From Pseudomonas sp. JAI120 (lineage in GTDB: Bacteria > Pseudomonadota > Gammaproteobacteria > Pseudomonadales > Pseudomonadaceae), in contig NZ_JACHCZ010000001.1 of NCBI RefSeq assembly GCF_014207255.1, forward strand, positions 1,541,378 to 1,605,377: DNA of 64,000 bases, written 5' to 3'. Shown in pieces: positions 17,590 through 26,242 of the stretch. The stretch's first letter is position 1; the number at the start of each line of letters is the position of its first letter. Made by a program: the position numbers and the translations under genes. The notes beneath the pieces were generated by a model. That model had not been told where the DNA came from. It did no database searches and saw only the letters and a list, made by a program, of their open reading frames with translations.

Positions 17590-19026
17590 ATGAAGACTTC
17601 TTACGACCCGCTTTATCTTTTCATCGGTGGTGAATGGATCAGTGCCGAAGGGCGCGATACTGCCGCCGTCGTTAACCCGGCAACCGGCCGGGAAATCGGA
17701 CGCGTCCCACTCGCCACCGCGGGCGACCTTGATCATGCCCTTGAAGTGACTCGCCTGAGCTTCGAGCAGTGGCGCCAGACCGTGCCTGACCAACGCGCCA
17801 AGATCCTCAAGCGTGCCGCCGACCTGATCCTCGAACGTGCACCGCAGATTGCCGCGCAGATGACCCTGGAGGAAGGCAAACCGCTGAAAGAAAGCCTGGA
17901 TGAAGTGACCCGTGCGGCGGAGTATTTCGAATGGTTCGCCGAAAGCGCACGGCGTATCGATGGCCGTGTGGTCCCGTCCAACCGGCTAGGCGTATTGCAA
18001 CTGGTCAAACGCCAGGCCATCGGCCCAGTGGCCGCATTCACACCATGGAATTTCCCGGCCATCACCCCGGCACGCAAGCTCTCGGCAGCACTTGCCGCGG
18101 GTTGCAGCGTCATTCTCAAACCCGGTGAAGAAAGCCCTTCCACAGCGCTGGCCCTGGCGCGTGCACTCGACAATGCAGGATTGCCCAAGGGTGTGCTGCA
18201 AGTGGTCTTCGGCGTACCGGACCAAGTGTCCAGCCATCTGATCGCCTCACCGATCATTCGCAAAGTGACCTTCACCGGTTCGGTGCCCATCGGTCGTCTG
18301 CTGTCTGCACGAGCTGCTGAAGGCGTGAAGCCCATCACCCTTGAACTGGGTGGGCACGGACCGGTGCTGGTATTCGAAGATGCCGACATTGAAAAAGCCG
18401 CCGTCGAAGGTGTCGCGAACCGGTTTCGCGGCACCGGGCAGGTGTGCATTTCATCCACTCGGTTTCTGATCCAGCGTCGCGCCTATCAAGCCTTTGTCGA
18501 TCACTTTGTCGCTGCGACCCAAGCGCTGAGAATCGGCGACGGCCTGCATCCGGACACACAGGTCGGACCGTTGGCCAACCCAAGGCAGCTGGCAAAAATG
18601 GAAGAACTGGTCGCCGATGCCGTCGAGAAAGGTGCACGGGTATTGGTCGGTGGCGAAGCCTTGTCAGGCGAAGGCTACTTCTTCCAGCCCACCGTTCTCG
18701 CGGATGTGCCGATGAACGCCCGCGTCATGCACGAAGAACCCTTCGGTCCCATCGCCGTACTGATGCCGTTCGATGAGCTAGCCGATGGACTGCAAGAAGC
18801 CAACCGCCTGCCCTACGGACTCTCGGCCTACGCGTTCACCTCCAGCGCGCGCACGGCCATTGATGTCGCTGATGGATTAGAGGCCGGGATGATTGGGATC
18901 AACCAATACCGCATCGTCGCAACCGAGCTCCCGTTCGGCGGCATGAAAGAAAGCGGTCACGGCTCCGAAGGCGGCATTGAAGGCATCGAGCACTATCTCA
19001 CCCACAAATTCATCAGCCAGGTTTAA
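17590..19026 (+). CDS. NAD(P)-dependent aldehyde dehydrogenase, succinate-semialdehyde type
   Basis: A 478-residue aldehyde dehydrogenase. The catalytic Cys286 lies in GQVCISSTRF and the general-base Glu252 in LELGGHGP; the nucleotide-binding TFTGSVPIGR and the PWNFPAI motif are intact. The overall pattern (EEGKPLKESLDEV, GGMKESGHGSEGG near the end) is closest to succinate-semialdehyde dehydrogenases (GabD) and related semialdehyde enzymes. Its neighbours, a decayed carboxymuconolactone-decarboxylase-like gene and a quinone oxidoreductase, suggest a small oxidative catabolic operon under the divergent LysR gene. Exact aldehyde unknown. Confidence 0.88.
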   Translation: MKTSYDPLYLFIGGEWISAEGRDTAAVVNPATGREIGRVPLATAGDLDHALEVTRLSFEQWRQTVPDQRAKILKRAADLILERAPQIAAQMTLEEGKPLKESLDEVTRAAEYFEWFAESARRIDGRVVPSNRLGVLQLVKRQAIGPVAAFTPWNFPAITPARKLSAALAAGCSVILKPGEESPSTALALARALDNAGLPKGVLQVVFGVPDQVSSHLIASPIIRKVTFTGSVPIGRLLSARAAEGVKPITLELGGHGPVLVFEDADIEKAAVEGVANRFRGTGQVCISSTRFLIQRRAYQAFVDHFVAATQALRIGDGLHPDTQVGPLANPRQLAKMEELVADAVEKGARVLVGGEALSGEGYFFQPTVLADVPMNARVMHEEPFGPIAVLMPFDELADGLQEANRLPYGLSAYAFTSSARTAIDVADGLEAGMIGINQYRIVATELPFGGMKESGHGSEGGIEGIEHYLTHKFISQV

Positions 19027-19036
19027 GGAACTCGCC

Positions 19037-19174
19037 ATGTCCAAGCTCAATTTCAAAAGTCCTCGGGAAGCCGCGCGCGCGTTCACGCACCTGTCTTTTT
19101 ACGTGGGCTTCCCTGGCGCCATCACCGCATCGGCTATGGCCAATGCCACGTTTAGCGAAACGGAGGACAACTGA
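19037..19174 (+). pseudogene. Remnant of a carboxymuconolactone-decarboxylase-like gene
   Basis: A 45-codon reading frame between the aldehyde dehydrogenase and the quinone oxidoreductase. The first 10 or so residues read as an N-terminus (MSKLNFKSP) and the rest, EAARAFTHLSFYVGFPGAIT, matches the C-terminal helix of the carboxymuconolactone decarboxylase family (HLAFYAGWPxA pattern). Family members have about 100-130 residues, so the middle is gone. AAGGA before the ATG and a stop overlapping the next start show that it still sits in the operon; it may be translated but cannot form the family trimer core. Confidence 0.65.
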
Positions 19175-20176
19175 ATGAAAGCCATCAACATCAAAGAGTT
19201 TGGTCTGCCAGACGTCCTGGAACTAGTAGAGGTCGCCAATCCTGAAGTCCGTCCTGACGACCTGCTGGTGCGTGTCTATGCCGCCGGGGTGAACCGTGCG
19301 GACCTGACTCACCGGACCGGTGGGTACGGCCATCCGAACTTCGGTGACTCGCTGATCATCGGCCTGGAAATCGCCGGCGAAGTGATCGGCAAAGGGAGCG
19401 CGGTGACAGGGTTCGAGGTGGGAGATCGAGTCATGGGCGTGGTCGGCGGCGGTGCCTACGCCGAGTTGGCCCGCATCGACTACCGCATGGCCATGCACAT
19501 CCCCGCGCAGCTTGACTATGTACACGCGGCAGCCATTCCCGAGGTCTTCGTCACGGCCCATGAAGCAATGATGCATCTGGCTCGGCTCAAGGCTGGCGAT
19601 TCAGTGTTGATTCACGCGGCCGCTGGCGGCGTCGGCTCTGCCGCTGTGCAGTTGGCTTACGCCACCGGCGCCACGGTGTATGCGACAACCGAAGGAAGCA
19701 AGTTGGCGCGTGTCGAGCATCTGGGGGCTGACGTGGCGATCGACTACAAGACCCAGGATTTCGCTAAAGTGATCGCCGACAAAACCCAGGGTCGCGGCGT
19801 CGATGTGATCATCGACTTTATCGGACAGCCCTACTTCGCCCGCAATATTGCGTCCCTTGCACGGGGCGGTCGCTTGGTTCAGGTGGGGATTCTCGCCGGT
19901 GGCGGAAACGTCACGGTGGCGCTGGAGGACATTCTTTACCGCCACTTGCAAATCATCGGTACGGTCATGAAGTCGCGCACGCAGCCGGAGAAGCACGCGA
20001 TGATCAAGCGTTTCCGCGAGCACTGGCTTGATCGCTTTGAGGGTGCCGGAAACCTTGAGCCGGTTGTCGACAGCACGTTTGCGCTCTCAAGGGCTGCCGA
20101 TGCTCACCGCCGGATGGAATCTTCCCAGAACGTCGGGAAAATCATTTTGACGATGCGACCTGAAGACTTGCTTTAA
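19175..20176 (+). CDS. Quinone oxidoreductase-like MDR family protein
   Basis: A 333-residue zinc-independent medium-chain dehydrogenase of the Qor/PIG3 type. The NADPH-binding region shows HAAAGGVGSAAVQLA with GAT and the reductase pattern RGVDVIIDFIGQPYFARNI; no structural-zinc cysteines are present. GGAGG precedes the ATG and the start overlaps the end of the 45-codon remnant, so it is translationally coupled. Probably reduces an enal, enone or quinone in the same pathway as the aldehyde dehydrogenase. Confidence 0.88.
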   Translation: MKAINIKEFGLPDVLELVEVANPEVRPDDLLVRVYAAGVNRADLTHRTGGYGHPNFGDSLIIGLEIAGEVIGKGSAVTGFEVGDRVMGVVGGGAYAELARIDYRMAMHIPAQLDYVHAAAIPEVFVTAHEAMMHLARLKAGDSVLIHAAAGGVGSAAVQLAYATGATVYATTEGSKLARVEHLGADVAIDYKTQDFAKVIADKTQGRGVDVIIDFIGQPYFARNIASLARGGRLVQVGILAGGGNVTVALEDILYRHLQIIGTVMKSRTQPEKHAMIKRFREHWLDRFEGAGNLEPVVDSTFALSRAADAHRRMESSQNVGKIILTMRPEDLL

Positions 20177-20362
20177 GTATGAATTCTCAGGACCGGCAAC
20201 GCCGCCGCTTCAGCGAGCGAATGTATGACGGCAATTCAACAGCAGCTGTCGGTTAGCATTTGGCGAGCGGCCTCGGCGCGTTGTGTTCGTCGCCCGCTTA
20301 CGGTTTACGCTCAATTGGCAGGACACCGCTTACCAACCAAAACCGCAGCGTTTTTAGAAGGT

Positions 20363-20402
20363 AGCCCGCCCGGTTGGTCCAGCAACCGGGCTGGCCTGTT
20401 TG
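20363..20402 (+). terminator. Rho-independent terminator after the quinone oxidoreductase
   Basis: AGCCCG..CGGTTG and CAACCGGGCT form a GC-rich stem around a GTCCAG loop, followed by a T-rich run (TGTTTGTTT). It lies between the quinone oxidoreductase and the convergent OprD porin and may serve both strands. Confidence 0.6.
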
Positions 20403-20403
20403 T

Positions 20404-21732
20404 TTAGAGGATATTCAACGGATATTCGGTAATCAGGCGCGTCTGCACCAGGTGCCCCCCGGTGGATGCATCGCCATCGTGCAAAGCCTCGCGCAGCCGG
20501 AAGGACAGTTTTTTGGCCGGGCCGCTCTGTACTACGTATTTCACTTCGGCGTCGGTTTCGTGTTCCTGGTCGTTGGCACCATAGAACCCGGTGTAGGCCG
20601 AATTGCCGGGAGTGTGCGTTCCGTCGATGCCGGAACCGCGGATATGACGGGCCATGAAGCTCAGGCCAGGGACGCCAAAGGTGCTCATGTCCAAGTCATA
20701 GCGCATCTGCCAGGACCTCTCGCCGGGGCCGTTGAAGTCGGAGTACTGCACCGAGTCAGCGAGGTTGATTGAGTTTCCGTAGCGGCCGGCACCGACGCCG
20801 GCGTTGGTCCCTCCAAAACCGACATAGTCGAATGGTTCGTCACCATTAACCTTCTGTCCGGCCAGGGTGAAGGTTTGCGCACCCACGGTGTAGGCCGCCG
20901 CCAGCGAGGCTGCAGTGGTGTCGATGGTCCCGGCCTTGGCGCTGCCGTCGTCCAGTGTGCGGTAGAGGTTGAAGTCCAGTGCGACGGATTGGTCAGTCGT
21001 CAGTGGGTGAACAAGGTTCAAGTTGACGTAGTACTGATTCCAGACGTCTTCCAGGTGCGCTCCGTACAGCGACGCGGTGAACTCCTTGCTGAACTGGTAC
21101 TTGCCCCCCGCGAAGCTGGCCGACGGTGCCGCCACACCGGCATAGCTGGCAAGAATGTCGCCGCTGCGCGAGGTGGTGGTGTTTCCGGTACCTGAGGTGA
21201 AATGGCCGGCCTCCAGGTTCAGGCCGGTGATCTCATGGCTGTCGACCTGGAAGCCCGATGCAGTCTGCGGCATCAGGTAGTTATCGGCAGTGGCTAGCAC
21301 TGGCGCCGTGGGCTGCAAGTCGCCGATCTTGAGCGTGGTGTTGGAAACACGGAACTTGATGTCACCACCGGCCTTCGCATAGCCTCGATCCGGATTGCCA
21401 TTGGCGTCGGATGGAATGGTTGGGCCACCGGCACGGTCGGTGTTCCCGTCGATACGCAACGCCAGGTCGGCGAACGCGTCGATGCCGATGCCAACAGTGC
21501 CTTGGGTGAAGCCCGAACTGTAGGTCGCCATCAGCGCCTGGCTCCAGTCACGGGTATGGTTGCCGCTGCCGTTCTGGTTCCAGAACACGTTGCGGTTGAG
21601 AATGCTTAAACTGCTGTCCGCGACAAAACCCTTGGAGTCGGACTGATCGCTTGCGTAGCTGATGGCCGGCAAGGCAAATGCCAGTGCCACGGCCAAGGTG
21701 TTGAGTTGAAGTAGCGGTTGGCGTTTTTTCAT
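20404..21732 (-). CDS. OprD-family outer-membrane porin
   Basis: A 442-residue porin of the OprD superfamily. A signal peptide ends near ISYASDQ; the mature N-terminus SKGFVADSSLSILNRNVFWN is characteristic of OprD proteins, as is GDLQPTAPVLATADNYLMPQ. The C-terminus has the aromatic/charged last-strand pattern (TRLITEYPLNIL). GGAG 6 bases before ATG 21732 fixes the start. OprD paralogues are specific channels for basic amino acids or organic acids; this one belongs to the OpdK/OccK-like carboxylate side by general look, but I cannot assign a substrate. Confidence 0.9.
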   Translation of the reverse strand: MKKRQPLLQLNTLAVALAFALPAISYASDQSDSKGFVADSSLSILNRNVFWNQNGSGNHTRDWSQALMATYSSGFTQGTVGIGIDAFADLALRIDGNTDRAGGPTIPSDANGNPDRGYAKAGGDIKFRVSNTTLKIGDLQPTAPVLATADNYLMPQTASGFQVDSHEITGLNLEAGHFTSGTGNTTTSRSGDILASYAGVAAPSASFAGGKYQFSKEFTASLYGAHLEDVWNQYYVNLNLVHPLTTDQSVALDFNLYRTLDDGSAKAGTIDTTAASLAAAYTVGAQTFTLAGQKVNGDEPFDYVGFGGTNAGVGAGRYGNSINLADSVQYSDFNGPGERSWQMRYDLDMSTFGVPGLSFMARHIRGSGIDGTHTPGNSAYTGFYGANDQEHETDAEVKYVVQSGPAKKLSFRLREALHDGDASTGGHLVQTRLITEYPLNIL

Positions 21733-21859
21733 TATTAGCTCCAATGCACGAGTTCGTGTTGGAGCATTAGGGCAACAGCCCAGGCCATCAACAAATGAAA
21801 CTGAATGAATATTTTGATATCAGACCTGGCTCCCAGACAGGCCGTAGTGTCACTCGAAA

Positions 21860-21899
21860 GCGGCTGCTTTTAGCCGCTTACTGCCCGTCATTCCTGACT
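21860..21899. repeat. Degraded half copy of the palindromic repeat
   Basis: GCTGCTTTTAGCCGCTTACT followed by GCCCGTCATTCCTGAC resembles the left half of the GGCCGATT repeat (for example 15904) with several substitutions. It is in the 298-base leader of the OprD gene, in which no gene was found. Confidence 0.4.
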
Positions 21900-22030
21900 A
21901 CTTTTTTGGGTGAGTACCATCCCTCCCCCGTAATTAACCCATCCGCGAGCGAGACTTGGATATTCCTAATCCCATCTAAAGACAAACGCTCAGTGCACCA
22001 GGCCTCAGCCTCTCCTTTGAAAAGCCTAAG

Positions 22031-22422
22031 CTACAGCCCATGTGAAACGAGTGTGCTACCCAGCTCTGGGATGCGGATCAAATTCTCAATATCACCACCG
22101 AAGTGCTTTAAGAGCAGTCCGTTACGAACGTGCACGATGTAACCCTGACCACCCGCCATTACGATCACATGAAAAGTTGATTCCACTTCCAACACGCAGT
22201 TGAAGCGGCAGGACCCGGTGAGCCAGCAAATCGAGATCATTTTTTTGGGACGTACCCTGGGCTGTGACTTTCGGGCTCACCGGGATCAGTCTCCGGCAGA
22301 TCATCACGACGCACCCACTCCCCCAGATCGAACGCCTGATAAAGCTGGAAGCAGGCTGCATGAGCGTCCTTATCGGCAAAGAAGTGAATCAGGGGCCGTC
22401 CACACGCCCCCCCCAAACCCAT
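22031..22422 (-). pseudogene. Unrecognised decayed gene downstream of glyA
   Basis: Two minus-strand fragments in different frames look like one damaged gene. The upstream one (22422-22237, 61 codons) contains PLIHFFADKDAHAACFQLYQ and a D-P-G-E-P-E segment; the second (to 22031) contains VIVMAGGQGYIVHVRNGLLL. The ATG at 22422 directly abuts the glyA stop (TGAATG), as in coupled operons, and a run of eight G lies just inside it, a usual place for slippage. I do not recognise the family; a real short hypothetical protein of 61 residues is the alternative. Confidence 0.35.
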
Positions 22423-23689
22423 TCAGCGATAAACCGGATAACGCCGGCACAGTGCGACAACCTGTTCGCGCACGTGGTGGCCGACCTTGTCACTGTCGCC
22501 ATATTCCAGGGCGTCGAGTACGTCGCACAACCACCCTGCCACTTGCTCGCAGGCCTCGACATCGAAGCCCCGCGTCGTCACCGCCGGGCTGCCGATGCGC
22601 AAGCCGGAGGTCACGAAGGGTGAGCGTGGGTCATTCGGCACCGAGTTTTTATTCGCGGTGATGTAGGCGCTGTTCAATGCCGCATCGGCGTCCTTGCCGG
22701 TGTAGGGCTTGTCGGACAGATCGATCAGCATCATGTGGTTGTCGGTTCCGCCCGAGACGATCTTGTAGCCGCGCTTTTGCAGCACCGCCGCCATGGCGCG
22801 GGCGTTGATCACCACTTGGGTCTGGTAGACGCGGAACTCGGGCGTCAGCGCCTCCTTGAACGCCACGGCCTTGGCTGCAATCTGGTGCATAAGCGGGCCG
22901 CCCTGCACGCCGGGAAACACTGCCGAATCGAGTTTCTTGTAGAAGGCTTCGTCCTGGCCCTTCGACAGAATCAAACCGCCCCGTGGGCCGCGCAGGGTTT
23001 TGTGCGTGGTGCTGGTGACTACATGCGCATGGGGCAGCGGGTCCGGGTATTCGCCGGCGGCGACCAACCCGGCGACGTGGGCCATGTCGACCCAGAATAT
23101 GGCGCCGACCTTGTCGGCGATGGTGCGCATGCGTGCCCAGTCCTTGTAACGCGAGTACGCCGAGAAGCCGCCGATCAACATTTTCGGGCGCGTCTGCAGG
23201 GCAATTCGTTCCATCTCGTCGTAGTCGAGAAAACCGGTTTTCGGGTCCAGCCCGTAGGGCACGATCTTGTAATGCCGGCCCGAAAAAGTTCGCCGGGTTA
23301 CCGTGGGTCAGGTGGCCGCCCTGGGCCAGGTTCATGCCCATCACCGTGTCACCGGGGTTGATCAACGCGAGGAACACCGCCGCGTTGGCCTGCGCACCCG
23401 CGTGAGGCTGCACGTTGGCGTAGTCGCAGTTGAACAGGGTCTTGACCCGCTCAATCGCCAGCCGCTCGGCCACATCGACGTATTCACAACCACTGTAGTA
23501 GCGCTTGCCGGGATAGCCCTCGGCGTACTTGTTGGTGAGTAGCGTGCTCTGGGTCTGCATGACCAGCGGGCTGGCGTAGTTCTCCGACGCGATCAGCTCA
23601 ATGTGGTCTTTCTGGCGATGCGCTTCGTTATGAATCGCCTCACGCAGTTCAGGGTCGAAAGCATCCAGGGTGAGCGTTGAGTCGTACAT
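22423..23689 (-). pseudogene. glyA: Serine hydroxymethyltransferase with one-base frameshift
   Basis: Together the two frames encode a complete SHMT: N-terminal [32 protein letters not shown], and [16 protein letters not shown], then after the shift [28 protein letters not shown], the PLP-lysine motif [14 protein letters not shown] and the usual C-terminus. The frame breaks at a run of five A on the plus strand (23283-23287); with four, the family sequence [16 protein letters not shown] is restored. It normally interconverts serine and glycine with tetrahydrofolate. GAGGAC lies 8 bases before ATG 23689. Either a recent pseudogene or a sequencing error in a homopolymer; its decayed neighbours favour real decay. 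Confidence 0.85.
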
Positions 23690-23715
23690 GGTGGGGGCGT
23701 CCTCGGTTAACAAAT

Positions 23716-24154
23716 TCAAACAGCGGGCGACAGCAGGCGAATGACACGTGCGGCGATCTCGTCGATCTGTGTGTCATCGCAGATCAGTGCGGGCAACAGG
23801 CGCACGGTGGTGCCACGGGTGACGGTGATCAGCAGGCGTTGTTCTTCACGCGCGCGCGTCGACCAGCTCGCCGCACGGACGGTTGAGTTCGACGCCGACC
23901 ATCAAGCCGATACCACGAATGGCCACCACCTCGGGATGGTTGCCCAGCGCCAGCTTGAGCGCGGCCAGCAGGCGTCGGCCGCTGGCGGCGGCAATTTCCG
24001 GGTTGGCGTGCCCCAGGCTCGTCACGGCCACGCCGGCGATGGCATCCAGGTATTCAACGCCATCGGTGTCCCACAGGCGGGCGCCCAGGCCTCGGCTGAA
24101 CGAGACCGGCTGACGGGACGAGGTGTGCATCAGGTAAGCGGGTGCAGCGGACAT
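23716..24154 (-). pseudogene. Class III aminotransferase (ArgD-like) with its centre deleted
   Basis: The N-terminus, [20 protein letters not shown] and [26 protein letters not shown], is that of acetylornithine-type class III aminotransferases. It is joined in frame to a C-terminal part ([20 protein letters not shown]) after about 45 residues, so roughly 270 residues including the PLP lysine are missing. A second lesion, one extra base in a GCGCGCGCG run at about 23850-23860, shifts the frame before the natural end (LLITVTRGTTVRLLPALIC, LLSPAV). It lies 26 bases upstream of glyA on the same strand. Confidence 0.8.
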
Positions 24155-24183
24155 TGCAGGCCTCCTATAGAGATCAATCAACG

Positions 24184-24573
24184 TTAAGGGGCGAGCGCCG
24201 GCAACTCGTCGTCGTTTCGCGGTCTAGCGTCGGCCGTGGGCCAGTAATAGGCATCGGGCATGGCGCGGGCACCGAAGATGGCTTGGCCGACGCGTACCAC
24301 GGTTGCACCCTCTTCAATGGCAATTTCAAAGTCGCCCGACATGCCCATCGACAACTCCTGCAGCGACGCGCCCTCGGGCACCTGTGCGAGCAAGCGGTCG
24401 CGCAATTCACGCAACCGCACGGTGGCCGGGTCACGCCCGACGCGGTGGCAAGCATCGATGATGCGTTGCTGCACAGCGGCGAGGTTGCGACGAAAGTCCT
24501 CGACGCTTACCGCCTGCGGATAGCGACCATGATCGGCATGGAGCGTGGTGAGGTGTTGGGCTTGCCCAGTCAT
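24184..24573 (-). pseudogene. YggS-type PLP homeostasis protein with internal deletion
   Basis: A 129-codon frame combining the beginning of a YggS/YBL036C protein ([28 protein letters not shown]) with its end ([33 protein letters not shown]). The full family length is about 230; the lost part contains the PLP lysine and most of the barrel. The join keeps the frame, so a short protein could be made. The ATG overlaps the stop of the BenE gene (TGATG), showing operon structure. Normally the protein buffers PLP in the cytoplasm. Confidence 0.78.
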
Positions 24574-25805
24574 CAGCGGGTCGCTCCGTTGGTGGTCACC
24601 GCAGTGGTTTTTTCACGACGTGGCAGTTGCCCATTGAGTACCGCATAAGCCGCGAGGCCGATGAGCAAGCCCCAGAACGCGCCGCCAATGCCAAGCAAGG
24701 TGATGTTGGCGGCGCACGCCAGAAAGGTGATCAGAGAGGCTTCACGGGATTTGACGTCCGCCATGGCATTGGCCAGGCTGCCGCCGATGGTGCCGAGCAG
24801 CGCCAGCCCGGCCAGGGTGGTAATGAACGTCGCCGGAAAGGCCATGAACACCGCCGCCAGGGTTACGCCAAAAATCCCCACCAGGATGTAGAACACCCCT
24901 GCCGCTACCCCGGCGATCCAGCGTTTGGAAGGGTCTTCGGACGCTTCCTTGCCGGTGCAGATCGCCGCCGTGATTGCCGCGATATTGAACGCATGGGAGC
25001 CGAACGGCGCCATCAGCAGCGAACCCAGCCCGGTCACGCTGAGAATCGGGTTGGCGCTGGTCTTGAAGCCGTCATTGCGCAGCACCAGCATGCCCGGCAT
25101 GTACTGCCCCGTGAGGGTAATCAAAAAGAGCGGCAACGCCACGCTCAGCAACGCATTGAGCGAGAACTCGGGCCGCGTGAATACCGGTGTGGCGAACTCC
25201 AGCGCCAGTCCGGAAAAATCCACTCGCCCCTGCATCAGCAAAAAGCCCAGCCCCAGCACCAGAATGCCGACCACCGCGTAGCGTGCGCTCAAGCGTTTGA
25301 ACACGATGTAGGCGCCGATCAGCAGCCCCACCAACAGCGGGTCGACCGTCATGCTCGCGAATGCACCGATGCCGAACTGCAAGAGAATGCCGCCCAGCAG
25401 GCCCGCCGCAACGCCAGGCGGGATCAGGCGCACAGCCCTTTCAAAATAGCCGGATACCCCCAGCAGCACGAACGCTGCCGCTGAAATCAAATACGCACCA
25501 ATCGCCTCGGCGTAGGGCGTGGTCGCCAGGGCAACGATCAAGAACGCCGCCGCCGGGGTCGACCAGGCGGTGATGATCGGCTCGCGGCTCGCCCAACTGA
25601 GGAACAACCCGGTCACACCGACGCCAATCGACACCGACCAGACCCACGACGCCGTCAGCTCAGGGCTGAGGCCGGCAACCTTGGCGGCCTGGAACACTAG
25701 AATGAAGGTGCCGCCGTAATTGACGATCACCGAAATCAGCCCGGCAACCACCGGGTGCAGCACATCCCGCAGACGCAGGGACGACTGGGATTGAGTAGAG
25801 GGCAT
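24573..25805 (-). CDS. BenE-family benzoate/H+ symporter-like transporter
   Basis: A 410-residue inner-membrane transporter with 11-12 hydrophobic segments. It shows the BenE pattern: [20 protein letters not shown] near the start, [12 protein letters not shown], and [20 protein letters not shown] in the centre. AAGGAG precedes ATG 25805. It is the only intact structural gene in a group of broken PLP-enzyme genes and overlaps the yggS remnant, so in the ancestral operon it may have imported an amino-acid-like or aromatic acid substrate rather than benzoate itself (inference). Confidence 0.88.
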   Translation of the reverse strand: MPSTQSQSSLRLRDVLHPVVAGLISVIVNYGGTFILVFQAAKVAGLSPELTASWVWSVSIGVGVTGLFLSWASREPIITAWSTPAAAFLIVALATTPYAEAIGAYLISAAAFVLLGVSGYFERAVRLIPPGVAAGLLGGILLQFGIGAFASMTVDPLLVGLLIGAYIVFKRLSARYAVVGILVLGLGFLLMQGRVDFSGLALEFATPVFTRPEFSLNALLSVALPLFLITLTGQYMPGMLVLRNDGFKTSANPILSVTGLGSLLMAPFGSHAFNIAAITAAICTGKEASEDPSKRWIAGVAAGVFYILVGIFGVTLAAVFMAFPATFITTLAGLALLGTIGGSLANAMADVKSREASLITFLACAANITLLGIGGAFWGLLIGLAAYAVLNGQLPRREKTTAVTTNGATR

Positions 25806-25932
25806 AAGTCTTGGCTCCTTGCTGGACAATGGATCAGGCCGTGGCCAGGCGGTCATTTATAGCCGTTGAATGGTGGGGGTTGCCCCTACGCTTGTGCGCA
25901 GCAGACCAGACCACTTTTTCGCGCAGGGGCGG

Positions 25933-26200
25933 TTACCCATGTGCGCGTGCGAAGTCAGCCATAAAGTCAGTCAGCGCCTCGACTGCGGTTAACGAGACGG
26001 CGTTGTAGAGGCTGGCGCGCATCACACACCAGCGGCGCTGTCGGGCGGGCCACGTCCATGAACACGCGGGAGCGATGGCTGATCTCCATCACCGACATAC
26101 CGGTGCCGGCAAAAAAAATTCTTCGTGTGCCTGGGCGAGCACTTCCAGCGGAACCGCCGTGGGGCCGGGCTGGCGAGGGCTGGATTCTACGGATAGACTG
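25933..26200 (-). pseudogene. Phosphoserine aminotransferase (SerC) remnant
   Basis: Three pieces of SerC can be read on the minus strand: PTAVPLEVLAQAHEEFF, then after a shift in a run of eight [21 protein letters not shown] (a SerC hallmark), then near the end [20 protein letters not shown] and MADFARAHG followed by a stop at 25933. The intervening 280 or so residues, with the PLP lysine, are gone. It lies between the BenE gene and the divergent MocR regulator, so its promoter region was probably the MocR target. Confidence 0.75.
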
Positions 26201-26242
26201 GCCTGCCATTACAGGCCAATTCCAAAGGACTGAGCAGACCGC

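Noticed and set aside
22649..23270. Continuation of the first glyA frame past the shift as a separate protein
   Set aside because: After the five-A run it is Arg/His-rich nonsense; the other frame carries the SHMT sequence.
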